NCBI GenBank assembly: GCA_958444395.1
Contig: CAUCOL010000064.1
Location: 1 to 8,509, forward strand
Length of the DNA: 8,509 bases
Direction: 5' to 3'
From: an uncultured Lachnospiraceae bacterium
Lineage (GTDB): Bacteria; Bacillota; Clostridia; Lachnospirales; Lachnospiraceae
A program made the translations under genes and the position numbers. This document shows positions 1 to 7,540 of this stretch, in pieces (within the stretch, counting starts at the first letter, position 1; the number at the start of each line of letters is the position of its first letter). The notes under the pieces are model-generated. The model was not told the origin of the DNA. It did no database searches and saw nothing but the letters and a program-made list of their open reading frames with translations.

Positions 1-676
1 CCAGTTCCATCGCATGTGCTACATCCTTTGGCGTAAAGATACCACCTGCTACGATTACCGGGATCTTCTGCTTGAAACGCTCTGCAAACCCCTGTACGGT
101 ACGAATGATTTCCCGGATCCTGTTATCATAATCCAGTCCTTCGATATCATCCAGCTCTTCCCTGGAAAATCCGAGATGTCCTCCCGCCTTTGGCCCCTCT
201 ATGACCACAAAATCAGCGGTTCTCTGATACTTTTTCTCCCATCTCTGCAGCAACACCTTTGCCGCTTTGGCAGAGGATACGATCGGTGCGATCTTTGTAT
301 CACTTTCCGCCACATATTCCGGAAGTCTTGCCGGGATCCCTGCTCCACTGATGATCACATCGGCTCCGGCTTCCACCGCCGCTTTTACATGATCTGCATA
401 ATCTTTCAGGGCTACCATAATATTGGCTCCTACCAGACCATTCACTGCCTTTTCCTTCGCCAGCCGGATATGCTTCCGGATGGCTTTTAGATTGGCTGCG
501 GCAGGACTTTGTTCAAACTCCGGCTCATCATAACCAATCTGTGCGGTTGATATAATGCCGATCCCTCCTTCTGCCGCCACTGCACCGGCAAGACCGGAGC
601 GGCTTACACCAACGCCCATGCCTCCCTGTATAATCGGCACTCTTGCAATCTTATCTCCAATGTGTAACGCTTTCAT
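1..676 (-). CDS. Nitronate monooxygenase / FabK-like flavin oxidoreductase, 3' end outside window
   Basis: The reverse strand encodes 225 residues from an ATG at 676-674, still open at the window edge. Family members are about 310-360 residues, so roughly two thirds is visible. Residues 14-21 read PIIQGGMG, the first beta strand and FMN-contacting loop of the nitronate monooxygenase (2-nitropropane dioxygenase) TIM barrel. Residues 161-167 read GPKAGGH, with the family's His167, and residues 207-213 read VIVAGGI, the FMN phosphate-binding strand. The family oxidises alkyl nitronates with FMN and O2. Close relatives (FabK) are enoyl-ACP reductases, and sequence alone does not separate these here. 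A GGAGG at 681-685 lies four bases before the ATG and fixes the start. A consensus promoter sits about 90 bases upstream. The protein is probably cytosolic and transcribed alone, since the upstream neighbour ends in a terminator. The family is clear; the substrate is not. Confidence 0.9.
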   Translation of the reverse strand, partial: MKALHIGDKIARVPIIQGGMGVGVSRSGLAGAVAAEGGIGIISTAQIGYDEPEFEQSPAAANLKAIRKHIRLAKEKAVNGLVGANIMVALKDYADHVKAAVEAGADVIISGAGIPARLPEYVAESDTKIAPIVSSAKAAKVLLQRWEKKYQRTADFVVIEGPKAGGHLGFSREELDDIEGLDYDNRIREIIRTVQGFAERFKQKIPVIVAGGIFTPKDVAHAMEL

Positions 677-765
677 ACTGCCTCCATTCCCAATCTCTAT
701 AACGGTCTTTCCAGACAGAAAGTCCTATTTCGTTTTCTTTTCAATCTTTTGTTCTGTGCGTTACT

Positions 766-794
766 ATTATATGTAGTTTTAAATACTATGTCAA
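766..794 (-). promoter_or_regulatory. Consensus sigma-A promoter for the nitronate monooxygenase-like gene
   Basis: On the reverse strand TTGACA (794-789) and TATAAT (771-766) are separated by exactly 17 bases, a perfect match to the housekeeping consensus. The predicted start is near 759, leaving a leader of about 80 bases. The spacer contains a near-palindrome, TAGTATTTAAAACTA on the reverse strand. It has only one mismatched pair besides the centre base and covers 774-788. That position would let a repressor block RNA polymerase; the operator role is inference. Confidence 0.85.
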
Positions 795-885
795 GTTTTA
801 ATTTTTACCACAATGTATTTATTGATAAAAGATTACCTTTTAGTGAAAACGTTTTTCTGTATGAAAACGGCAAGTCTCCTATAGC

Positions 886-945
886 AAAAAAGATCCGTTC
901 AATCCGGGGAGTGTTGCCTTCCCCAGATCAAACGGATCACTTTTT
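886..945. terminator. Two-way rho-independent terminator
   Basis: A hairpin spans 892-938. The outer arms are GATCCGTT (892-899) and AACGGATC (931-938). There is a short mismatch, then ATC/GAT, then an inner GGGGA (906-910) with TCCCC (920-924), and a 9-base loop. Six A at 886-891 give a U6 tail to reverse-strand transcripts. Five T at 941-945 serve forward transcripts. It ends transcription from the LRR remnant (999-1421) and insulates the promoter at 766-794. Confidence 0.8.
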
Positions 946-998
946 AAATAAGTTCTATCATTTTAGCATCTGGCTCTTATGCTTTTCTTTGGCGCCTT

Positions 999-1421
999 TT
1001 AATAAGACTTTCCTTTGTATTTCAATTTGACAGGATCAATGATAAATACCACAGCCGATGACATGCCTCCCTGATTCATGCAGAGTTTTGCATAGGCATT
1101 CCATTTCTCCTTTGGTGTCTTCACCGTGACGTCTTTGCCGGTTTCCCCAAAAGCGTTCCTGCCAACGGTATTCAGTCTGGAGGTTTTCATAACTACCGCC
1201 TTCAACTGACTACATCCTGCAAATGCATTTTTGCCGATGGAACGGATCTGTTTCGATAACAGTACAAATTCCAGTTTCTTATTATTCTTAAATGCATTCG
1301 CTGCAATGCCAGTTACTTTATACTTCTTTCCCTGCACCCGGATCTGCACAGGTATCTTTACCTCCGTCAGTTTCTTCTTACTGCCTGCTAATGATACGGT
1401 ACCTCCTTTTCTTTTGACACT
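999..1421 (-). pseudogene. C-terminal remnant of a BspA-type leucine-rich-repeat surface protein
   Basis: The frame is open from just after a TAA at 1424-1422 to a TAA at 1001-999, giving 140 residues. The pattern is that of BspA-like (LRR_5) repeats: KYKVTGIAANAFKNNKKLEF, then IRSIGKNAFAGCSQLKAVVM, then LNTVGRNAFGE. A short lysine-rich C-terminal tail follows. Normal members are exported and several hundred residues long; here there is no signal peptide and only about two to three repeats. No ATG exists in the open part. The upstream in-frame ATG at 1430-1428 is followed after one codon by TAA. A GTG at 1349 has GGAGG eleven bases ahead of it and would give 116 residues, but that product would have no export signal. 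The best reading is the preserved tail of a gene whose 5' part was lost. A small translated protein from the GTG cannot be excluded. Confidence 0.6.
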
Positions 1422-1453
1422 TTAATCCATGTAGATAAAAAAAACCATAAACG

Positions 1454-1481
1454 ACAAAAAGCTGCAGTCGCAGCTTTTTGT
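1454..1481. terminator. Two-way terminator after the large surface-protein gene
   Basis: A perfect 12-bp stem is formed by ACAAAAAGCTGC (1454-1465) and GCAGCTTTTTGT (1470-1481) with an AGTC loop. The A5/T5 tracts sit inside the stem, so either strand produces a GC-rich core followed by a U run. It is about 140 bases beyond the surface-protein stop codon on the reverse strand and is the first good terminator for it. Confidence 0.75.
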
Positions 1482-1507
1482 GACGGTATATTAAGAACTT
1501 TTCTTTT

Positions 1508-1516
1508 ATTATATCA
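1508..1516 (-). promoter_or_regulatory. Possible extended -10 promoter reading toward the LRR remnant
   Basis: On the reverse strand the sequence TGATATAAT (1516-1508) matches an extended -10 element, but no good -35 hexamer lies 16-18 bases upstream. Transcription would begin near 1501 and meet the hairpin at 1481-1454 almost at once. It may be the relic promoter of the lost LRR gene or simply an AT-rich coincidence. Confidence 0.3.
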
Positions 1517-1621
1517 AAATATACCATTGATTTCTATAAATTTTTCAAACCTTAACAGTTCGTTTACAATTCCTGTACCGTACATCCGAACCAGCCGGTA
1601 CAGATAGCAATAAAAAGTCTG

Positions 1622-4600
1622 TTATTTCTTAATCTTCACTTTCTTTACAGCGGAATAAGCACCTTTTCCTGCCGTATTGCAAGCTCTGACACGGATATAA
1701 TAAGTCTTTCCTTTCTTGAGCTTCTTGATCGTGTAAGATGTCTTCGTGGTTTTAACAGTCTTAGCACCCTTAAAATTCTTTTTTAAGCTGTAGCTGATCT
1801 GATAAGAAGTAGCATTGGCAGCTTTCTTGAAGGTAACGGTTACTTTCTTACCCTTTACGTTTTTAACAGAAGATACTTTTACCTTTGCCGGCTTCTGCAG
1901 TGTTGCAGAAGTATTTGCGGATGCCGTTGGCTGTGGTGTGATCGTATTCTGTGATGTCTGCAGCGGCTGAGCGGATGGGCTGGCAACCGGCTTATCATTC
2001 TCACCTTTTACTGTTACATTGATCGTTACAGCCACCAGGGAATTTCCAACCGGTGATACCTTGATCGTAGCGGTACCTGCTTTTTTCGCTGTTACCACAC
2101 CGGTAGCAGATACACTGATCACATCCTGACCGGATGTAATATCGTATACTAATGTCTTGTTTGTTGCATTGGCAGGCTCTACGACTGCATTGATCGTCTC
2201 TGTTGCACCCACTCGGGTCAATGTGATCTCAGAAGCGCATTTGATCGCTGTTACAGCAATATCTGCCTGTTCTACCGTCAGGGTATACTCACTGATATTT
2301 TCTTCACCATTTACGATATATTTTGCAAAAATCTTCGTTGTTCCAGCTGCCAGGGCGTTCACTGTACCCTTTGCATCGATCGTGGCTACGTCTGTATTTT
2401 CAACACTCCATGAAATATCACCGGATAATGCGGTCGCATTGACCGGATCATAGGCTACCGGTGCCAGAGTAAACTCACTTCCTGCCGGGCAGATTCCCTT
2501 ATTCTTCTCATCAGACTTCACAACGGCGGTTGCACCATCTGCTACCTTTTCTGCAATCTCTGATACTTTATTGGCATAGACTTCTTTTATTGTAAAATAT
2601 CTCTGTGCAAGCACTGTGTCACCGGATAATGCTCTGACATAGATCTTGGCATTAGAACTCAGCTTCGTTGTGATCACAGCGGAACCTTCTTCTTCACCGG
2701 CCTTGATCTCTACGAAAGAAGGATCGATCGCAGTAAATGTCTCATCGTCTCCTCTGACGGCAAGCTCCCATGTAATCTCAGGAATACTTGCACCGGCTTT
2801 CTTCACACTGATATTTACCGGAACTGCTTCCTGTTTTCCGTTGATCGCATCGCTGGAATCCATCAGTTTCTGATCATAAGCAGCCTGGAAATCAATCGCA
2901 AAGGTTCCTTCGTCATATTCATAGGTATCATTGTTGACATATAAAACATAGGTCACTTCGTCTGTCTTATTTACTTTGCCCTGTACCGTTACCAGTGTCT
3001 TGCCGGCAGCGGATCCACCCACCTGGTATACACCGCTTCCATCCGTAAATGCTTTTGCATTGGTATCTCTTACTGTATATGTAAGGAACGGATCGTTTAA
3101 TGTCGCATTTTTTGTCTGACCGGCAGCATCCTTAAACTCAGGTACCACTGCCTCACCTTTACGGATATGTACTGTTTCAATGCTCAGATCATAGTCTTCT
3201 CTGCTGTTCTTTGCCAGAGACAGTCTGTCTTTAATATTATCACTTGGAGATACAAAACGAATGACATAATATTCCTTCTTGTCATTGTAGCTGACTGTGA
3301 GGAGCTTATAACCGGTACCCTTCAGTAACAGTCTGTCATAATATGTCTTATTTCCTGCACCTGTATAGGTCAGAAGCTTCTGCTTATTCACATCTTCACC
3401 ATCTACACCGATTTCCTTATTCTGCTTGGAATCGATCACATCTACATCTGTCAGCTTAAATGTAATGTCATAGTTCGTATCCTTTGCATCACGGTTAAAG
3501 CCGCCATCCTTATCCGTATTGAAGGAATTTACAGTAGAATTATAATCCCCATTTGCAAACGTAAACTGTGCTAATGGTAAAGAATCTCCATTTGCCTCGA
3601 AATAATATACCGGCATATTTTTCTGAACCGTTGCATCGCCATCCGAAAACTTCACATCTTCATTGTATACGGCAAAGTCTACGTCCTCCAGCAGTCCGCC
3701 TTTGGCAAAATCAAGACCTACTGTATTAAACTTTGCATCCTGTGCCATGAATTTGATCTTAACAGAATCAAAGCTGTCTGCCGGTTCATCACTCTTTGTG
3801 TCTTTTCTCTTATAAGACATCTTGATCGTGACATCCTTTGCGCTTGTCCAGCTCTTATCATACTGGTTCGTCTCTACGACCGCTTTTAATGTGGCACCGG
3901 TTCCCTTGATCGTGATCGTACCGATCTCGCTTTTTCCTGTCTCGTCATAGATCGTATATCCGTTGCCGGAAGCGTCTGCCTCTACATTGTCACCGGAGAT
4001 ATCAAACTTATAATCGCTTAATTTGATCGTTCCATTCTCCTCTAATGCGACAGCAGAGTTCTGATCAATATAAAAGGTTGCTCTCTGATCCATAGACATC
4101 TTCACATCCCTGTCTACCGGATCAATTGCCACATCATCATTTGCCAGCTTGATACTCAGAGGATTTTTAACGACCTTCACAAATAATGATTTTGTCTCGG
4201 TTGCTTCGCCGATCGTACAGTTAATCTTATTGTCACTGCCTGTGATCTCATTCGTCGTCAGAGTCTCTCCGCTGACGCCGATCGCAGTTGCCTGGTTCTG
4301 CGCCTCATACTTCACGCTCTGATCTGCAATATAAGCCGGAGTCACTACCGTCTCCAGAGGCAGCTTTCTTGCACCAGTCACGGTGAGTGTCTTTTTGTCT
4401 GCAGATAATGCTGTCACACCTTCTGCTTCCATCGTATCGGCATAGCAGATGTCTGTTGCCTCTGCTGCAATGGCATCCTTTGGAATACGCACCTTGATAG
4501 ATGCATTGTCACCCTTGCTGGTGATATTCTCCGGATCTGCTGTCACAGTATATGTCGTATCCTTCTGTGCATCTGCCGCAACTACAACCATTCCGCTGGC

Positions 4601-4882
4601 ATCTACCTCTACACCCTTATTCGCCGGGCTGACAGACCAGGTAGAATCTACCACGGCGTCCAACTGAAAACGGACGTTCGTATTACAAACAATATTTTTA
4701 TCATTGTCAAAAAAAATGTCTTTATTATCAGGGGTAGGCACTTCTGATGTATCAATCTTCAGTCCTTCCCATTTATCCTTGTTATTTGCGTCGTACCCTT
4801 TCTCTGCACCTGCCGGAACCGCTGATGTCAATGTCAGTGCTGCGACTAATGCAATCGAAGTAATTTTTTTTACAAACCTCAT
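1622..4882 (-). CDS. Secreted BIG2/FN3 surface protein (1086 residues)
   Basis: The protein starts with a classic Sec signal peptide: basic MRFVKK, a hydrophobic core, and a predicted signal peptidase I cut after AGA at residue 26. Residues about 60-135 look like a first Ig-like fold. The acidic middle (about 140-770) is probably beta-rich, but I cannot place it in a named family. Residues about 800-870 (SWSVENTDVATIDAKGTV, then AAGTTKIFAKY) and 876-959 (VVEPANATNK, then GVVTAKKAGTATIKVSP) are BIG2-type Ig-like domains. A Pro/Thr/Ser/Gln linker (960-997) leads to a C-terminal FN3-like domain (998-1086). That domain carries 26 Lys, 2 Arg and no Asp or Glu. There is no LPXTG, SLH or LysM motif, so wall attachment may be ionic through the basic tail (inference). 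Two AGGAG-like sites precede the ATG; GGAG at 4888-4891 is correctly spaced. It is transcribed divergently from the kinase. Ligand unknown. Confidence 0.92.
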   Translation of the reverse strand: MRFVKKITSIALVAALTLTSAVPAGAEKGYDANNKDKWEGLKIDTSEVPTPDNKDIFFDNDKNIVCNTNVRFQLDAVVDSTWSVSPANKGVEVDASGMVVVAADAQKDTTYTVTADPENITSKGDNASIKVRIPKDAIAAEATDICYADTMEAEGVTALSADKKTLTVTGARKLPLETVVTPAYIADQSVKYEAQNQATAIGVSGETLTTNEITGSDNKINCTIGEATETKSLFVKVVKNPLSIKLANDDVAIDPVDRDVKMSMDQRATFYIDQNSAVALEENGTIKLSDYKFDISGDNVEADASGNGYTIYDETGKSEIGTITIKGTGATLKAVVETNQYDKSWTSAKDVTIKMSYKRKDTKSDEPADSFDSVKIKFMAQDAKFNTVGLDFAKGGLLEDVDFAVYNEDVKFSDGDATVQKNMPVYYFEANGDSLPLAQFTFANGDYNSTVNSFNTDKDGGFNRDAKDTNYDITFKLTDVDVIDSKQNKEIGVDGEDVNKQKLLTYTGAGNKTYYDRLLLKGTGYKLLTVSYNDKKEYYVIRFVSPSDNIKDRLSLAKNSREDYDLSIETVHIRKGEAVVPEFKDAAGQTKNATLNDPFLTYTVRDTNAKAFTDGSGVYQVGGSAAGKTLVTVQGKVNKTDEVTYVLYVNNDTYEYDEGTFAIDFQAAYDQKLMDSSDAINGKQEAVPVNISVKKAGASIPEITWELAVRGDDETFTAIDPSFVEIKAGEEEGSAVITTKLSSNAKIYVRALSGDTVLAQRYFTIKEVYANKVSEIAEKVADGATAVVKSDEKNKGICPAGSEFTLAPVAYDPVNATALSGDISWSVENTDVATIDAKGTVNALAAGTTKIFAKYIVNGEENISEYTLTVEQADIAVTAIKCASEITLTRVGATETINAVVEPANATNKTLVYDITSGQDVISVSATGVVTAKKAGTATIKVSPVGNSLVAVTINVTVKGENDKPVASPSAQPLQTSQNTITPQPTASANTSATLQKPAKVKVSSVKNVKGKKVTVTFKKAANATSYQISYSLKKNFKGAKTVKTTKTSYTIKKLKKGKTYYIRVRACNTAGKGAYSAVKKVKIKK

Positions 4883-4964
4883 GTTATCTCCTTATCTCCT
4901 TTCTTGCTCAACGGGTTACCAGATTCTTTTTTTCCAAATTCCCCCTTCCTCAAAATTTTCCTAC

Positions 4965-4993
4965 ATTTTACAATATGTTTCCATTCATTTCAA
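4965..4993 (-). promoter_or_regulatory. Promoter of the BIG2/FN3 surface-protein gene
   Basis: On the reverse strand TTGAAA (4993-4988) and TAAAAT (4970-4965) are 17 bases apart, each one base from consensus. The predicted start near 4958 gives a leader of about 75 bases ending in the duplicated AGGAG ribosome sites. It lies back to back with the kinase promoter, about 100 bases away. Confidence 0.7.
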
Positions 4994-5094
4994 CCTGTTT
5001 ACCATTTTCTGTACTATTTTTATATTGTATAAATACAGAGCAAAAATTTTCTATTCTATCTCCGAGAACCCGCTCCCATACGCTGCAAATTTAT

Positions 5095-5102
5095 GGTATA
5101 CT
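5095..5102 (+). promoter_or_regulatory. Candidate extended -10 promoter of the kinase operon
   Basis: TGG immediately precedes TATACT (5097-5102), giving an extended -10. No convincing -35 hexamer lies 17-18 bases upstream, so the promoter would be weak or activator-dependent. The predicted start is near 5109, about 34 bases before the kinase ATG. The kinase has a strong ribosome site, AAAGGAGG at 5129-5136, six bases from the ATG. Confidence 0.5.
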
Positions 5103-5142
5103 GCTATCACAGAAATGAAAACTATGCGAAAGGAGGTCTCCC

Positions 5143-7017
5143 ATGATTACATATACCGAAATCGATAAAATCAGTGAAAGTGCTAAGTCTTACATTGCTC
5201 TGGCATCGGTACCCGGCTATTCCAAACCGGTCATCCTAAAGAAATTGTCTCCTGAAAATGCTTCCCTTTATGCACAAATACAGACGCTGTCCAATGAACA
5301 TATTGTACAGATCTATGCATCGGAAATACAGGATCGGCATCTGATCCTTGCAGAGGAATATATTGACGGCGTCTCTCTGGACTCCTATATCAAAGAGAAA
5401 CATCTCCGACAGAACGAAATCGTTTCCCTGCTGCTGCAGCTTTGTGACGGTTTAAAAGCACTGCACCAGGCGGTGCCGCCCATCATTCACAGAGATATAA
5501 AACCCTCTAATATCATGGTTACTGCAGATGGTACCGTAAAGATCATTGATTTTGATGCGTCCCGGAACTTCAAGCCAAAACATACCCAGGACACCGTAAT
5601 CATGGGAACACTGGAATATGCACCACCGGAGCAGTATGGTTTCTCCCAGACAGATGTGCGAAGTGACATCTATTCCGTCGGTGCAATAATGTATGAGCTT
5701 TTTTTTCATCAGACACTGTCTGACCGCAAAGAATACCCAGAGAATACAGAAAACCTGAATGAGAATATTTCTCATTTGCATAAACATGCCCTTTCCTATC
5801 GCAGCACGCACACGGCGGATGCCGCACTTTTGCAGATCATCAGCCAATGTACCATGTTTGATCCAAACAAACGCTATCACGATATCGATCAACTGATACA
5901 TGCCCTGCAGCATTATAAAACTTATCGTCTGCGCCGCCGGCTTTATAAAATCATACCGGCTGCACTGATACTGCTGGCTGCCGGCAGTGTCCTTTTTCTT
6001 CCACCGGTTCGGAACCTGTCGTCAAAAAAAGCAGAAAACACAACTCCTGCCGCATCGGTCAGACCGACACCAACACCTTACGATGGTCCTGTCACAGAAT
6101 ACTTCATAGATTACAGCGATGAAACTACCACTGCCTCAGAAAACGTCATCCTCTACTTTTTAAAATCAGATCCGGCACAGACACCGGTGTACATCCAAAG
6201 TGGTGTTTTAGAAGATCTGACGCCGGATTCGGTTTCCCTGCAGAACAGCAACAGCTATCGTACGCAGAAACTTTCCGACAATGACTGGCATGTTGACCCT
6301 GACGGCTATATCGTACTGCATAATGACTTTTTGCAGACGCTCAGTGCGAACACCACTTACCATCTGTCCATTGATTATATCTCCGCCTCGCTGGGTGTCG
6401 ATCTGTGCGCGATTGAGACAAAAGAATATGCCTTTAAGCAAAAGTCGGGGACACTCATGCCGGGCTGGTATAATTATTATCTGAACCAGCCCGCCGATGC
6501 CGTGATCCACCTGGTCAATATGTTTGGACGTAAAGTGACAGATATCAAAATTGGAAACGGGAAGTCTCTTCCGAAAAAATACTGGACTTTAAAAAACGAT
6601 ACTACCATCGTATTCTCCAAGGAACTTTTTAAAGACCATTTCTCCGGAGACTATATCAACTACCATATCTATCATGAGGTTGATAAATCCCTGTCGGATC
6701 AGGACTATCTGAATCTGAATATTTCCGTTCTGGAGAGGCCATACGAAGCACCGGTATTTGAGAAACAGGCCTATATTCTGAAGCGCAGCCAGATGAATGA
6801 TCTGGTACTGCCGGTTCAATGGAATGATGGACTGAATCACCTGGCGTCCATTACACCACAGGGCGGTAAGGCAATCAAAGAGAAATATATAAAAACGGAT
6901 GACCATTCCATAACGATCTCCAAAAAATACTTTGAGAACGTGAAGAACGGCAGTTATATATATTGTTTTGAGTTTGGCGTACGTGCCATTCTGATCAGTA
7001 TCACTATCGCGGATTAA
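5143..7017 (+). CDS. Membrane Hanks-type Ser/Thr protein kinase with X2-like external modules
   Basis: Residues 1 to about 258 form a eukaryotic-type kinase domain. Visible elements are VILK with the likely ATP-binding Lys33, the catalytic loop HRDIKPSN (116-123), the metal-binding Asp136 in a DFD variant of DFG, MGTLEYAPPEQ (154-164) as activation and P+1 loop, and DVRSDIYSVG (171-180) in helix F. A glycine-rich loop and the helix C glutamate are not recognisable. A basic stretch (262-269) precedes one membrane helix (about 270-287) and a Thr/Pro linker (299-315). The external part (about 316-624) contains no PASTA repeat. It shows three similar segments ending near 410, 508 and 611, each with the pattern strand, I-x-[FIL]-[SH]-[KN] and G/N-x-Y. 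This resembles X2-type beta modules. It likely senses a wall or surface cue and phosphorylates cytosolic targets. The start is set by AAAGGAGG. The HTH gene follows 89 bases downstream. Confidence 0.92.
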   Translation: MITYTEIDKISESAKSYIALASVPGYSKPVILKKLSPENASLYAQIQTLSNEHIVQIYASEIQDRHLILAEEYIDGVSLDSYIKEKHLRQNEIVSLLLQLCDGLKALHQAVPPIIHRDIKPSNIMVTADGTVKIIDFDASRNFKPKHTQDTVIMGTLEYAPPEQYGFSQTDVRSDIYSVGAIMYELFFHQTLSDRKEYPENTENLNENISHLHKHALSYRSTHTADAALLQIISQCTMFDPNKRYHDIDQLIHALQHYKTYRLRRRLYKIIPAALILLAAGSVLFLPPVRNLSSKKAENTTPAASVRPTPTPYDGPVTEYFIDYSDETTTASENVILYFLKSDPAQTPVYIQSGVLEDLTPDSVSLQNSNSYRTQKLSDNDWHVDPDGYIVLHNDFLQTLSANTTYHLSIDYISASLGVDLCAIETKEYAFKQKSGTLMPGWYNYYLNQPADAVIHLVNMFGRKVTDIKIGNGKSLPKKYWTLKNDTTIVFSKELFKDHFSGDYINYHIYHEVDKSLSDQDYLNLNISVLERPYEAPVFEKQAYILKRSQMNDLVLPVQWNDGLNHLASITPQGGKAIKEKYIKTDDHSITISKKYFENVKNGSYIYCFEFGVRAILISITIAD

Positions 7018-7106
7018 ACATGCCGGGGCAGAGGCTCTGAAATGTTCTATTCAAATATAATCAGGGCAGGGACTATTCCATTTTCCAGAAAGGAACTGTT
7101 CTTACT

Positions 7107-7532
7107 ATGAAAAACACAACAGAAACATTAGAGAAAAAAATATTATCACAAACCGATTTTGAGCAGGTGATTTCAGAAAGCACAGAGGAACTGCTGGATC
7201 TGCAGCTGGACAATTATCTGGAACTTCTCCTGAATAAATATCACAAAGAGAAGAAAGAGATCATTGCTGCCACTTCGATCGATCTGATCTATGGGTATCA
7301 GATCTTTAACGGTACACGTAAGAAGCCCTCCCGTGATTTTCTGCTGCAGATTGCTTTCGCATTTCCCCTGACCGTACAGGAAACGAAACACCTGCTCTAT
7401 TACGGACACGCCAAATCGCTCTACCCGCGCATAAAAAGGGACGCCTACATCATGTTTGCCCTCCAGAACCAATACTCCATTTACGATACGAACGCCTACC
7501 TCTCCGAAAATCAGATGGAACCGTTCTTCTAG
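7107..7532 (+). CDS. Small XRE-like helix-turn-helix regulator paired with the kinase
   Basis: This 141-residue protein has an N-terminal polar, helical segment (1-35). A helix-turn-helix region follows (about 36-98): LDNYLELLLNKYHKEKKEI, then the probable recognition helix region SIDLIYGYQIFNGTRKKPSR (57-76), then FLLQIAFAFPLTVQETKHLL. The C-terminal part (101-138) contains LYPRIKRDAYIMFAL, a tail I recognise from small HTH proteins of Lachnospiraceae. No membrane helix is present, so it should be cytosolic. An AGGA at 7091-7094 lies twelve bases before the ATG, which is long spacing and suggests modest translation. It lies 89 bases after the kinase in the same direction with no terminator between, so co-transcription is likely. 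Being a kinase substrate or effector is inference. Its DNA target is unknown. Confidence 0.82.
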   Translation: MKNTTETLEKKILSQTDFEQVISESTEELLDLQLDNYLELLLNKYHKEKKEIIAATSIDLIYGYQIFNGTRKKPSRDFLLQIAFAFPLTVQETKHLLYYGHAKSLYPRIKRDAYIMFALQNQYSIYDTNAYLSENQMEPFF

Positions 7533-7540
7533 TATGAAAA

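Noticed and set aside
14..490. Forward open frame of 158 codons
   Set aside because: It is antisense to the nitronate monooxygenase-like gene, whose reverse-strand product has clear family motifs.
1485..1525. 8-bp inverted repeat GGTATATT/AATATACC
   Set aside because: AT-rich arms with a 25-base loop in an AT-rich spacer; likely chance.
1573..1603. 8-bp inverted repeat CTGTACCG/CGGTACAG downstream of the large surface gene
   Set aside because: The loop is 15 bases and no T run follows on the reverse strand, so it is not a convincing terminator; the better one is at 1454-1481.
4704..5168. Forward open frame of 154 codons across the divergent promoter region
   Set aside because: It is antisense to the signal-peptide end of the surface gene and overlaps the kinase start; no ribosome site and no recognisable protein.
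7056..7061. TATAAT upstream of the HTH gene as an internal promoter
   Set aside because: No -35 hexamer at the right distance and no extended -10; read-through from the kinase is simpler.
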